Part shown: one piece after another, positions 25,790 through 33,750 of the stretch
How positions within the stretch are numbered: the first letter of the stretch is position 1
Layout: every line of letters begins with the position of its first letter
Assembly (NCBI GenBank): GCA_021769425.1
Contig: JAETSX010000023.1
Span: 1-45,201, forward strand
Reading direction: 5' to 3'
Source of the DNA: Eubacterium sp.
GTDB lineage: Bacteria > Bacillota > Clostridia > Lachnospirales > Lachnospiraceae
DNA: 45,201 bases
Notes under the pieces: model-generated
The model's database searches: none
Told to the model about the DNA's origin: nothing
Seen by the model: only the letters and a program-made list of their open reading frames with translations
Position numbers and translations under genes: made by a program

Positions 25790-27103
25790 ATGAAGTCTTA
25801 CGAAGAAACGGTAAAGAGTATTTTGGAGATTCCAAGGTTTACCAGTAAAAATACATTGGATCACACCAGAGAATTTTTAAGAAGGCTGGGGAATCCCCAG
25901 AACAGATTTCTGGTGATTCATGTGGCAGGAAGCAACGGAAAGGGCAGTGTATGCGCTTTTCTTGCCAGCGCGCTGAAGGAAGCCGGGAGGAAAACCGGTC
26001 TGTTTACCTCTCCCCATCTGGTAAATATCGAAGAGCGTTTTCAAATCAATGGAAAGCCCTGTGAAAGGCAGGAGTTTGTGCAGGCAGCAGAAAAAGCAGA
26101 GGCAGCGGCCTTGGAGATGGTGCAGGAGGGGCTGCCCCATCCTACGTTTTTTGAGTATGTGTTTGCAGTGGGGATGGTGATTTTTGCGGAAAATCAAGTA
26201 GAATATGCCGTGCTGGAAACAGGAATGGGAGGGAGGCTGGATGCCACGAACATAATCGAACATCCATTGCTTACCGTCATTACTTCCATCAGCCTGGAAC
26301 ACACTGAGATTCTGGGGGATACCCTGGAGAAAATTGCAGCGGAGAAAGCGGGAATTTTAAAGCCGTTTGTCCCGGTAGTGTATGACGCTTCTGTGCCGGA
26401 AGCGATATCCGTGATCGAGAAAAGGGCAGATTTCCTCCATTGCCGGAAGCATCCGGTCAGGACAGAGAAAATTAAAATTTTATTAAACACAGGAAAAAAG
26501 ATTGATTTTTCCTATGATTCTGGTTATGATGTTACTGAACTTTCCATTCCTTTCGGGGCGCCTTATCAGGCGGGAAATGCGGCAGTGGCGCTGGAGGCGT
26601 TGAAATGTTTAAAAGTGACAGAAGAGATTTCTGAGGAAGCAGTCAGAAACGGCATAGCCAGGGTAAGCTGGAAGGGCAGAATGCAGAAAGTGCAGCAGGA
26701 TGTATATTTTGACGGGGCCCATAATCTGTCAGGAATTGAACGGTTTTTGGAAGCAGTGAGGCAGATTACGAAGGAATCTGCTGTTTTGCTGTTTTCTATG
26801 GTAAAGGAGAAAGATTATATTCGTACTGCCCGGCTGCTTATGGCAGAAGGAGACTGGGAGGAAATCGTGATTACAACTGTCCCGGGAACCCGGGGAGTGG
26901 ATTGCAGAGTATTAGGAGATGCATTCCGGAATTACCAGGCACAGACGGACGGAGCAGTAAAGATTACAGAAATAGAGGACAGAAAACAGGCGTTTGCACA
27001 TGCGCTGGCGGTGAAAAAGCCGGGGCAGAAGCTTTTCTGTGCAGGGTCTTTGTATCTTATCGGCGAATTGGAGCAGATGACAGGAGGTATGCAGAATGAT
27101 TAA
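25790..27103 (+). CDS. folC: Folylpolyglutamate/dihydrofolate synthase
   Basis: The 437-aa Mur-ligase-family enzyme has the P-loop AGSNGKGSVCAFL near residues 46-58, the GLFTSPHLVNIEERFQING substrate segment near 72-90, and LETGMGGRLDATNII near 143-157. A C-terminal domain with YFDGAHN follows near 305. It adds glutamate to folates and, in bifunctional forms, to dihydropteroate. Length and motifs are normal. The stop overlaps the start of a 47-codon gene (ATGATTAA). Confidence 0.95.
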   Translation: MKSYEETVKSILEIPRFTSKNTLDHTREFLRRLGNPQNRFLVIHVAGSNGKGSVCAFLASALKEAGRKTGLFTSPHLVNIEERFQINGKPCERQEFVQAAEKAEAAALEMVQEGLPHPTFFEYVFAVGMVIFAENQVEYAVLETGMGGRLDATNIIEHPLLTVITSISLEHTEILGDTLEKIAAEKAGILKPFVPVVYDASVPEAISVIEKRADFLHCRKHPVRTEKIKILLNTGKKIDFSYDSGYDVTELSIPFGAPYQAGNAAVALEALKCLKVTEEISEEAVRNGIARVSWKGRMQKVQQDVYFDGAHNLSGIERFLEAVRQITKESAVLLFSMVKEKDYIRTARLLMAEGDWEEIVITTVPGTRGVDCRVLGDAFRNYQAQTDGAVKITEIEDRKQAFAHALAVKKPGQKLFCAGSLYLIGELEQMTGGMQND

Positions 27104-27239
27104 TTTTGAAGAAGAATTGAAGAAATTTAAACCCAGCCTGGAGGTAGAAGAGGCGGAGGATGCCATATATGACAGGGATTTGACTGATATGACAGATATC
27201 ATGCAGGAGATTCTCAGGGAAGCAAGACAGCAGAGATAA
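27096..27239 (+). CDS. Small acidic protein overlapping the folC end
   Basis: The 47-aa product MINFEEELKKFKPSLEVEEA... is strongly acidic at its start and ends in a basic REARQQR. The ATG overlaps the folC stop by 8 bases and has AGGAGG at 27082-27087, a strong ribosome site, so it is very likely translated. I know of no assigned function. Small genes in this position are easily missed. Confidence 0.7.
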   Translation: MINFEEELKKFKPSLEVEEAEDAIYDRDLTDMTDIMQEILREARQQR

Positions 27240-27271
27240 GGAAATTTTTTGGAAAATAAGAAAGGAACTCT

Positions 27272-28597
27272 ATGGATTCTTATAATAAAATTATTCGTGT
27301 GTCCAATGCATTGTACAATGATGGATTGGAGAAAGCAAAGGTGCGGGATTTATCCGGCGCAATCCAGTCTCTTCGGAAAAGTCTGCAGTATTACAAAGCC
27401 AATACCCAGGCTAGAAATCTGCTGGGGCTGATTTATTACGAAATGGGCGAAGTGGTGGACGCCTTAAGCGAGTGGGTATTGAGCCGCAGCCTGGAGCCCA
27501 AGGGAAATCCGGCGGAGAAATATCTGGAAGAAATACAGTCCAATCGTTCTCAGTTAAATGCCGTGAATCAGACCATTAAAAAATACAATCAGGCCCTGCT
27601 GTATTGTCAGCAAGACAGCAAGGATCTTGCTATTATACAGTTGAAAAAGGTGCTTTCCATGAATCCGGGGCTGGTGAAAGGATATCAGCTTCTGGCATTG
27701 CTGTATATGGAAGAGGGCAAGTATGAGCTGGCCAGAAAAGAATTATGGGCCGCAACGGAGATTGATACCAATAACGGCACTACCCTTCGGTATCTTCGGG
27801 AGGTGAATATTCGTCTTCAGGAAAGCCATTCAAAGCTGGGGCGCAAAGAAAAAGAGGAGTCCGCTTCTTACCAAAGCGGCAATGATACTATTATACAGCC
27901 CACGAATTTTAAAGATAACTCGGCAGTTATGACGATTCTCAACCTTGTGATAGGCGTAGGGATTGGAGTGTTGATCACCTGTTTTCTGGTAATTCCGGGA
28001 ATTCAGCAAAACGCAGTATCCAAGGCAAAAAAAGCAGAACTGGAAGCAAATGATTCCTTAACCACCCGCAATCAGGAAATTAAGAGTCTGGAAAACCAGA
28101 TTGAAGACTTAGAGAAGCAGATTAAGGATCAGGAGGATGATTCCAAGGACGCCCAGAAGATTGTGGACAGTTATGAACAGCTGATTGTGGCTTATGATGC
28201 ATTTGCCCAGCAGAATATTCAGGGGGCAGGGGATACCATTGCCAATGTGGATCCCAAATTGCTAGGGAGCCAGGCTAAGGCAATCTATGACAATTTAAAT
28301 ACTCAGGTGAATGAACAGTATATCAATGCTGTTTATGCACAGGCAGAGCAGGATTACAACGGCAATCGTTTTCCAGAGGCCATTACAGGGCTGGAAAAGG
28401 TAGTGCAGGCAGAGGAAGATTATAATGACGGGTATGCCATTTATTATCTTGCCCAGTCTTACCGTCAGACCGGAGATATGGCAAATGCCCAGAAGTATTA
28501 TCAGAGAATGGTGGAGCTTCATCCCGGCACTTCACGGGCCAGACGGTCTCAGCAGTATCTGGATGAAATGGCGGCGCAGCAGCAGCCTCCGCAATGA
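27272..28597 (+). CDS. TPR-repeat membrane protein
   Basis: The 441-aa protein has TPR repeats in its first 190 residues (for example AIQSLRKSLQYYKANTQARNLLGLIYYEMGE). One membrane helix at about 220-243 (VMTILNLVIGVGIGVLITCFLVI) follows, then a coiled coil at about 258-300, and further TPR repeats at 350-430, ending in a Gln/Pro tail. The topology suggests a cytosolic TPR half and an external half. It would serve as a scaffold for a protein complex, partner unknown. It follows the small folC-linked gene after 32 bases and may share its transcript. A terminator follows. Confidence 0.85.
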   Translation: MDSYNKIIRVSNALYNDGLEKAKVRDLSGAIQSLRKSLQYYKANTQARNLLGLIYYEMGEVVDALSEWVLSRSLEPKGNPAEKYLEEIQSNRSQLNAVNQTIKKYNQALLYCQQDSKDLAIIQLKKVLSMNPGLVKGYQLLALLYMEEGKYELARKELWAATEIDTNNGTTLRYLREVNIRLQESHSKLGRKEKEESASYQSGNDTIIQPTNFKDNSAVMTILNLVIGVGIGVLITCFLVIPGIQQNAVSKAKKAELEANDSLTTRNQEIKSLENQIEDLEKQIKDQEDDSKDAQKIVDSYEQLIVAYDAFAQQNIQGAGDTIANVDPKLLGSQAKAIYDNLNTQVNEQYINAVYAQAEQDYNGNRFPEAITGLEKVVQAEEDYNDGYAIYYLAQSYRQTGDMANAQKYYQRMVELHPGTSRARRSQQYLDEMAAQQQPPQ

Positions 28598-28646
28598 TAT
28601 TCTTGTTGGGGCACACATAAGAATAAAAGAATACAGTATTATACAA

Positions 28647-28676
28647 AAGACGTCTTAAGAGAAGGCGTCTTTTTTC
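28647..28676 (+). terminator. Terminator after the TPR gene
   Basis: AAGACGTC pairs with GGCGTCTT (one wobble) around a short loop, followed by TTTTTT, about 50 bases past the stop. Confidence 0.75.
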
Positions 28677-28774
28677 ATTAATAATTAAATGCGGGCGCTG
28701 ATGGCCGCTTAGGCAGTATGCTTATGCGCCCTGCTCATTTAGAGCGTTGAAAGGAAGCGAAAGGAAGGAGAATT

Positions 28775-29092
28775 ATGGAGCACAGATTTGAAAAAGAGTG
28801 TGGATGCCTTGTAATCCGGATGCCCAGGGAGCTGGATCATCATCAGGCAGAAATTTTAAAGGAGGAAGCGGACGGACTGATTCTGAAATATCCGGTGCGC
28901 AGCCTGGTATTTGATTTTTCGGATACCTGTTTTATGGACAGCTCCGGCATCGGGGTGGTAATTGGAAGGTGTAAAAATGTGCGTTTTTCCGGCGGATATG
29001 TCAAAGCAGTTCATTTGAATCAGCAGATACAGCGGATTTTCAGGCTGTCCGGGCTGCAGAAAATTATGGAAGTGGAACAGGAAGAAGGATAA
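28775..29092 (+). CDS. spoIIAA: Anti-sigma-F factor antagonist
   Basis: The 105-aa STAS-domain protein carries LVFDFSDTCFMDSSGIGVVIGR near residues 44-66. The Ser in MDSSG is the residue phosphorylated by SpoIIAB in this family. Unphosphorylated SpoIIAA binds SpoIIAB and frees sigma-F in the forespore. It is the first gene of the classical spoIIAA-spoIIAB-sigF order. An AAGGAGAATT ribosome site precedes the ATG. I could not place a convincing sigma-H promoter in the 100 bases upstream. Confidence 0.93.
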   Translation: MEHRFEKECGCLVIRMPRELDHHQAEILKEEADGLILKYPVRSLVFDFSDTCFMDSSGIGVVIGRCKNVRFSGGYVKAVHLNQQIQRIFRLSGLQKIMEVEQEEG

Positions 29093-29102
29093 GGAGGATT
29101 CT

Positions 29103-29534
29103 ATGGAACAGATAAGAAATGAAATGAAAATGGAATTTCTGGCGTCTTCGATGAATGAAGGGTTTGCCAGAATTACGGTGGGAGCCTTTGTGGCGGAGCT
29201 GAATCCGACCGTGGACGAGCTTGCAGACATTAAAACAGCCGTCAGCGAAGCTGTTACCAACTGTATTATTCACGGATATGAACAGAAAGAGGGAAGCATC
29301 TGGATTCAGTGCAGCACAGGAGGGCAGCAGGTGGAGATTTCTGTGGTGGATACCGGAAAGGGAATCCGGGATGTGGAACAGGCCAGGGAGCCATTGTTTA
29401 CCACGAAACCGGAGCTGGAGCGGTCAGGTATGGGATTTGCATTTATGGAGGCGTTTATGGATGAGGTGGAAGTGGTCTCCCAGCCAGGCCAGGGAACCTG
29501 TGTCACCATGCGCAAAACCATTGGAAAAGGGTAG
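29103..29534 (+). CDS. spoIIAB: Anti-sigma-F factor / SpoIIAA kinase
   Basis: The 143-aa GHKL-family protein has AVSEAVTNCIIHGYE (N-box, near residues 46-60), VVDTGKGI (G1 box, near 82-89) and RSGMGFAFME (near 106-115). It binds and holds sigma-F, and phosphorylates SpoIIAA using ATP. It starts 10 bases after spoIIAA with AAGGAGG. Length is normal. Confidence 0.95.
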   Translation: MEQIRNEMKMEFLASSMNEGFARITVGAFVAELNPTVDELADIKTAVSEAVTNCIIHGYEQKEGSIWIQCSTGGQQVEISVVDTGKGIRDVEQAREPLFTTKPELERSGMGFAFMEAFMDEVEVVSQPGQGTCVTMRKTIGKG

Positions 29535-29542
29535 GGCATGTT

Positions 29543-30265
29543 ATGCATGGGGAAGATATGCGCGGACTGCTGGAAAGAGCGCAGCAGGGAGACAGAGAAG
29601 CAAGGGAGCAGATGATCCGGAACAATATGGGGCTGGTCTGGAGTATTGTACATAGGTTTGCCAACCGGGGCTATGAACTGGAGGATTTATTTCAGGTGGG
29701 AAGCATTGGACTGATGAAGGCCGTTGACAACTTTGATCTGTCCTTTGAAGTAAAATTCTCTACTTATGCAGTTCCCATGATTACCGGTGAAATCAGGCGG
29801 TTTCTGCGGGATGACGGCATGATCAAAGTCAGCAGAAGCCTGAAGGAAAATGGCGCGAAGGTCAGGCAGGCCAGAGAAAAGCTTCTGGCAGAGCTGGGGC
29901 ATGAACCTACCCTGCAGGAAATTTCAGATGAAACCGGATTTCCCAGGGAAGAGATTGTCATGGCGCTGGAAGCAAACGGAGAGGTGGAGTCCATTGACAA
30001 GACATATAAGCCTGAGGAGGGAAAAGAGTCCTGCCTGGCAGATCGGATTCCTCAGAGAAAGGACAGCCATGAAATGCTGCTGAACCATATGCTGTTGGAG
30101 CAGCTGTTGGCAGAGCTTGGAGATATGGAGCGGCGGCTGATTGAGCTTCGGTATTTTAAAGATAAGACCCAGACCCAGGTGGCCGGGGAGCTGGGCATCA
30201 GCCAGGTGCAGGTCAGCAGGCTGGAGAAACGGATTCTGATGGGGATGCGGAACCGGCTCAGGTAG
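29543..30265 (+). CDS. sigF: RNA polymerase sigma-F factor
   Basis: The 240-aa sigma-70-family protein shows region 2 (NNMGLVWSIVHRFANRGYELEDLFQVGSIG) near residues 28-57, the FSTYAVPMITGEIRRFLRD segment, region 3 (SDETGFPREEIVMALEAN) and region 4 (GELGISQVQVSRLEKRI) near 217-233. It directs the early forespore programme. It starts eight bases after spoIIAB. The gene order and the size fit sigma-F rather than sigma-G or sigma-B. Confidence 0.94.
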   Translation: MHGEDMRGLLERAQQGDREAREQMIRNNMGLVWSIVHRFANRGYELEDLFQVGSIGLMKAVDNFDLSFEVKFSTYAVPMITGEIRRFLRDDGMIKVSRSLKENGAKVRQAREKLLAELGHEPTLQEISDETGFPREEIVMALEANGEVESIDKTYKPEEGKESCLADRIPQRKDSHEMLLNHMLLEQLLAELGDMERRLIELRYFKDKTQTQVAGELGISQVQVSRLEKRILMGMRNRLR

Positions 30266-30397
30266 GCCGAAATATTATAATGTAAATATAGCAATAAGTT
30301 CATTAGCCATCCAGGGAATTGGAGAAGACTTATATTCTGGTTCTCACAAACGCAGAGGATTATCCAGACAGCCCCTGATTTCTTGCATAAGGTGAGT

Positions 30398-30931
30398 CTA
30401 TGGGATATTTATGGAGAAATTCTCCCAGATTCCCACCGGGATATCTTCTCCGAAGGAATATTGTTCCACCAGTTCCTGCTCTATCTGATATACAGACACC
30501 ATTTTCTTGGTTGGATCCACGATCCAGTATTCACGGACGCCTGCGGTGCAGTATTTTAAGAGTTTTATCATATAATCCCTGGCTTTGCTGCTGGGGGAGA
30601 CGATTTCAATTACCCAGTCCGGGGCTCCGTGGCAGCCTTTTTCATCCAGCTTGGAAGTGTCGCAGATAACAGAAAGATCCGGTTCTACATAATTGATCCT
30701 GTCTTTGTTCAGAAATACAGCAAATGGAGAGGCGTAAACTTCGCAGTTTCCGTGCGCTTCTTTTATATGGCTGTAAATAGCGCTGTGGAGATAGCCGGAA
30801 ATTTGCTGATGTGTCCTGCCGGGAGGAGCCATATAGTAAATTTGCCCGTCAATCAGTTCGGCCCGCTTTCCCTCAGGCAACGCATATATATCGTCAATTG
30901 TATAAATCAATTCGTTGCTTAATGCATCCAT
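30398..30931 (-). CDS. Uma2 family (DUF820) putative nuclease
   Basis: The 177-aa product has the Uma2/DUF820 fold: YALPEGKRAELIDGQIYYM at the N-terminus, HQQISGYLHSAIY, VEPDLSVICD near residue 98 and DWVIEIVSPSSKARD near 116, ending REYWIVDPTKKMVSVY. The Asp and Glu in the PDLS and VIEIVSP strands match the PD-(D/E)xK-like core. The family is abundant and mostly uncharacterised. I chose the start at 30931 because GAAGGTGA lies just upstream; a start 11 codons earlier lacks one. It interrupts the usual sigF-spoVA neighbourhood on the opposite strand. Confidence 0.85.
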   Translation of the reverse strand: MDALSNELIYTIDDIYALPEGKRAELIDGQIYYMAPPGRTHQQISGYLHSAIYSHIKEAHGNCEVYASPFAVFLNKDRINYVEPDLSVICDTSKLDEKGCHGAPDWVIEIVSPSSKARDYMIKLLKYCTAGVREYWIVDPTKKMVSVYQIEQELVEQYSFGEDIPVGIWENFSINIP

Positions 30932-31005
30932 AGAGTCACCTTCTTTTTCTTTTATTATACACAATTTTCATTTTGCTTGCCATATTCAAATTTCTTTTTA
31001 TCGAT

Positions 31006-31034
31006 GAATAAATTCTGGATAGCATGGCATACTA
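31006..31034 (+). promoter_or_regulatory. Forespore (sigma-G/sigma-F) promoter of the spoVAA operon
   Basis: GAATA (31006-31010), a 17-base spacer and CATACTA (31028-31034) match the sigma-G consensus exactly as I know it from B. subtilis (GNATR, 17-18 bases, CATNNTA). It lies 30 bases before the 112-aa gene and so drives that gene with spoVAA and spoVAB. Confidence 0.75.
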
Positions 31035-31064
31035 CTTCCAAAGATGGAAAAAGGATGTGAGAAT

Positions 31065-31403
31065 ATGAATCGTAGTCATAGCGCCATTTATCGGATTTGC
31101 CTTCTGGTTGTCGTGATTCTCACTATTGCAGGAGGTATTTTCTATTATGTGAATTATGTGGAAAATCAGACCACGGTAACAGAAGGAACTCTGGTAAAAC
31201 ATAACAGTAAGAAATGCGGAACCGGTATGGAATTGTTTGAGAGTATAACAGCGGCGAAAGAGCCGTCAGGAGAGACTGCCCAAAGTAGCGCTGAGGATCC
31301 GTCAGGAGAGGCTGTCCCAAACAGCGCCGAAGAACAAGCAGGCATGGGAGAGGCGGCGGTAGAAAGTTTTCGGCCCTTTGGGAATCCCGTAAAATGCGCT
31401 TAG
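31065..31403 (+). CDS. Unrecognised membrane-anchored forespore protein
   Basis: The 112-aa protein has one membrane helix at about residues 8-29 (IYRICLLVVVILTIAGGIFYY positions) and then a polar, acidic exterior region. The tail carries a 12-residue sequence in two copies, EPSGETAQSSAE and DPSGEAVPNSAE, encoded by 36-bp repeats. I do not recognise the family. It is preceded by a near-perfect sigma-G promoter and followed after 13 bases by spoVAA, so it is probably made in the forespore. The ATG at 31065 has AAAAAGGATGTGAG upstream; a start at 31044 is less likely. Confidence 0.75.
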   Translation: MNRSHSAIYRICLLVVVILTIAGGIFYYVNYVENQTTVTEGTLVKHNSKKCGTGMELFESITAAKEPSGETAQSSAEDPSGEAVPNSAEEQAGMGEAAVESFRPFGNPVKCA

Positions 31404-31416
31404 GACGGAGGGACGT

Positions 31417-32064
31417 ATGGCAAGTTCAGACACCGTATATTTGAAAATTGAGCAGAATGTGCTGGTACGAGAGCCTTCTGTGACCCTTAAAGATATTGCG
31501 AAAATTACTTCCACCAATCAGCCTCTGATTAATAAGTTAAAAACCATGAAGGTGTATACCTTTCACACTCCGGCAAATCAGAGCAGGAAGAAAAAACAAG
31601 CGGAAGTTTTTTCCGTTATGAAAATCATTGAGCTGATTGGACAGGAATTTCCCAATGTGGATGTTCAGAATATCGGAGAAAAGGATTTTGTTCTGGAGTA
31701 TGAGCCGAAACAGGAGCCCAAGTGGCTGCTTTATCTTAAAACGGCAGTTTTGTGCGTGTTGATATTTTTCGGCTCTGCATTTACAATTATGACCTTTAAT
31801 AATGATGTGGGCGTGGGAGAAGTGTTTGCAGATTTCTACCAACAGGTTATGGGCACAGAATCCAATGGATTTACTGTGCTGGAAATCTGCTACTCCATCG
31901 GACTGTTTCTGGGAATTATGATATTTTTCAATCATGTGGGCCATAAAAAAATTACCCATGACCCCACCCCGATTCAGGTGGAAATGCGTACCTATGAAAA
32001 GGATGTAGATTCTACATTTATTGAAAACTGTGGAAGAAAAGGAACCAGTAATGATGTGGATTAA
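31417..32064 (+). CDS. spoVAA: Stage V sporulation protein AA
   Basis: The 215-aa protein matches SpoVAA. It has an N-terminal soluble domain (VYLKIEQNVLVREPSVTLKDIAKI) and two membrane segments near residues 105-125 (LYLKTAVLCVLIFFGSAFTI) and 148-167 (LEICYSIGLFLGIMIFFNHVG). The protein belongs to the SpoVA system, which loads dipicolinic acid into the forespore and releases it at germination. The last codons overlap spoVAB. Expression from the sigma-G promoter upstream fits late forespore timing. Confidence 0.88.
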   Translation: MASSDTVYLKIEQNVLVREPSVTLKDIAKITSTNQPLINKLKTMKVYTFHTPANQSRKKKQAEVFSVMKIIELIGQEFPNVDVQNIGEKDFVLEYEPKQEPKWLLYLKTAVLCVLIFFGSAFTIMTFNNDVGVGEVFADFYQQVMGTESNGFTVLEICYSIGLFLGIMIFFNHVGHKKITHDPTPIQVEMRTYEKDVDSTFIENCGRKGTSNDVD

Positions 32065-32479
32065 GCAGGTGTTTTTGGGATTTATCGGGCTGGCAAGCGG
32101 TTCTGCAATTTCTGCGGGCGTATTCAGTTTTATCATTTCTATCGGCGTGGTTCCCAGGATTATTGGGAAAAGCCGTACTGCGGCAGATATTATCGCTTAT
32201 GAAAATGCGGTAATCTTAGGCGGGACGGCAGGAAATATTTTTTCTCTGTTTCACGTTCAGGCGCCTTTGGGAATTTTGGGCGTGTTGGTATTCGGGCTGT
32301 CTGCCGGAGTTTTTACCGGATGCCTGGCGGTGGCTCTGGCGGAAATTCTCAACACGTTTCCCATTATGTTCCGGAGGTTTGGCATTAAGGAAGGATTAAG
32401 TTTTATACTGTTTTTTATGGCTTTGGGAAAGGCTGCGGGCGCACTGTATTTTTATGCAAATCATATGCAGAAAATGTAG
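32051..32479 (+). CDS. spoVAB: Stage V sporulation protein AB
   Basis: The 142-aa protein has four to five membrane segments, beginning MMWIKQVFLGFIGLASGSAI and containing LGGTAGNIFSL and FGIKEGLSFILFFMALGKAAG, as in SpoVAB. I place the start at the ATG pair at 32051/32054, which overlaps spoVAA by 14 bases; upstream codons such as the TTG at 32021 lack a ribosome site and are unlikely. It acts in the same spore membrane transport system. Confidence 0.87.
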   Translation: MMWIKQVFLGFIGLASGSAISAGVFSFIISIGVVPRIIGKSRTAADIIAYENAVILGGTAGNIFSLFHVQAPLGILGVLVFGLSAGVFTGCLAVALAEILNTFPIMFRRFGIKEGLSFILFFMALGKAAGALYFYANHMQKM

Positions 32480-32508
32480 CGTCTGCCGCTGAGTGTCCAA
32501 GCGGTATG

Positions 32509-32538
32509 AAAGTATTATATTTCAAAGTATTATATTTC
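32509..32538 (+). repeat. Perfect tandem repeat 2 x 15 bp before spoVAC
   Basis: AAAGTATTATATTTC is repeated exactly twice, followed by the AAAGG of a third start. It lies 69 bases before the spoVAC start and could affect the promoter spacing there. Confidence 0.9.
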
Positions 32539-32606
32539 AAAGGAAAGTGATTTGCCTGTGAGAATATTTCGGACAGACGGTAAATCAGAGGAAAGGAAGG
32601 TCAGTT

Positions 32607-33086
32607 ATGGCACAGGAAACCATGGAACAGAAAGAAAAGAAAAATCAGGAATATAATGAGTATGTGAAGCAGGTGACTCCCACACATTCCCTTCCGGCGA
32701 ATATGTTAAAAGCGTTTCTTACAGGCGGAATCATCTGTATTCTGGGACAGTTCATCTTAAACGTTGCGGTGAATGCCTTTGGACTGGACAATGATACTGC
32801 AGGAAGCTGGTGCAGCATGATTCTGGTGCTTTTGAGCGTGCTGTTAACAGGGCTTAATATATATCCCTCTATTGCCAACTGGGGCGGTGCAGGGGCGCTG
32901 GTGCCCATTACAGGGTTTGCCAATTCGGTGGCGGCTCCGGCCATTGAGTTTCAGAAGGAGGGGCAGGTGTTTGGGATCGGGTGTAAGATTTTTACCATCG
33001 CAGGGCCGGTGATTCTGTATGGGATCTTTACAAGCTGGGCGTTGGGACTGATTTATTGGATTGGGAAGATAATGGGAATTTTTTGA
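32607..33086 (+). CDS. spoVAC: Stage V sporulation protein AC
   Basis: The 159-aa membrane protein has the SpoVAC features: a soluble N-terminus with a YNEYVKQVTPTHSLPANMLKAF segment, then helices GGIICILGQFILNVAVN and ILVLLSVLLTGLNIYPSI, and the GGAGALVPITGFANSVAAPAIE signature near residue 91. In B. subtilis SpoVAC is a mechanosensitive channel for dipicolinic acid release. The longer N-terminal extension distinguishes it from SpoVAE. The usual spoVAD and spoVAE neighbours are absent from this locus. The AAAGGAAGG ribosome site is good. Confidence 0.9.
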   Translation: MAQETMEQKEKKNQEYNEYVKQVTPTHSLPANMLKAFLTGGIICILGQFILNVAVNAFGLDNDTAGSWCSMILVLLSVLLTGLNIYPSIANWGGAGALVPITGFANSVAAPAIEFQKEGQVFGIGCKIFTIAGPVILYGIFTSWALGLIYWIGKIMGIF

Positions 33087-33106
33087 AGATTAAAAAATAG
33101 TATAAG

Positions 33107-33135
33107 GTATAAAAATTTATTTTTCGTCTATACTA
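33107..33135 (+). promoter_or_regulatory. Sigma-G-like promoter before the 61-aa gene
   Basis: GTATA (33107-33111), 17 bases, then TATACTA (33129-33135), a single departure from the sigma-G -10 consensus. It lies 32 bases before the ATG. Confidence 0.55.
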
Positions 33136-33167
33136 CTTTTAAACACAGAAAGAAAGGGGCGCAGGGA

Positions 33168-33353
33168 ATGGAAAATAAATATGATATGCCCATAGGTCTC
33201 AGTTTTCAGCTTGGGCTGAATGAAAAAGCATTGTCTGTCTATGCAAAAATGGATGACGAAGAGAAAAAACAGGTAGTTGAGGCTGCCAGAAACGTGACTT
33301 CCAAGAGAGAAATGCAGCAGCTTGTCTCTGGATTGGAGCATAATTTTGTGTAG
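33168..33353 (+). CDS. Unrecognised small protein, probably forespore-expressed
   Basis: The 61-aa product MENKYDMPIGLSFQLGLNEK... is soluble and helical, ending SLEHNFV-like (residues LVSGLEHNFV). I do not recognise it. It has its own sigma-G-like promoter and a GGGGCGCAGGG ribosome-site region, and it follows spoVAC in the position where spoVAD would usually be. A role in spore formation is inference from this context only. Confidence 0.65.
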   Translation: MENKYDMPIGLSFQLGLNEKALSVYAKMDDEEKKQVVEAARNVTSKREMQQLVSGLEHNFV

Positions 33354-33379
33354 CCGAAGCGAAGTCTGTTGGGAATTGA

Positions 33380-33540
33380 TATTACTCCGGCGGTTAAATA
33401 TCGTAGAATTTTACGTAGGATAAATTTTCATCTGCAAGGCGGAAGAATGAGTTGCAGCGAGGGTTACAACGATTGATGACAACGTGGCAGATGGAAATTT
33501 AGACAAGTAAAAACTGCGGTATTTAACCGCCGGAGTAATA
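33380..33540. repeat. 161-bp inverted-repeat element with 21-bp perfect ends
   Basis: The ends at 33380-33400 and 33520-33540 are perfect inverted 21-mers beginning TATTACTCCGG and ending CCGGAGTAATA. The complementarity continues inward, with mismatches, to about 55 bases on each side (for example TAAATTTTCATCTGC versus GCAGATGGAAATTTA), leaving a loop of about 50 bases. The whole unit could fold into one long hairpin in DNA or RNA. It differs from the MITE family at 5809, 20536 and 23735. I see no clear target duplication. Confidence 0.7.
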
Positions 33541-33564
33541 GGATGGACAGGAAGAACAGAGTGG

Positions 33565-33604
33565 AAAACCGGTATCGCCGTTTCGGCGTGTTGCCGGTTT
33601 TTTG
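33565..33604 (+). terminator. Strong intrinsic terminator
   Basis: AAAACCGG pairs with CCGGTTTT, with an inner CGCCG/CGGCG stem, followed by T residues. It ends the spoVAC/61-aa gene region before the WYL regulator. Confidence 0.8.
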
Positions 33605-33750
33605 TAATATTAAGTTAAAAAAAATCTGTAAATATTGTTATAGTTATAGTACAATGGTAAAAAAACACAGTTTTTGCATCATGGGGCGAGAAATGATATT
33701 TATGGGCCGGAACAAGAATAAGAAAAGACAAAAGAGACAGGGGGATTTTT

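Noticed and set aside
28681-28774. Possible sigma-H promoter before spoIIAA
   Set aside because: AGGA- and GAAT-like boxes exist but the only GAAT is next to the start codon, which would place the transcript start inside the gene.
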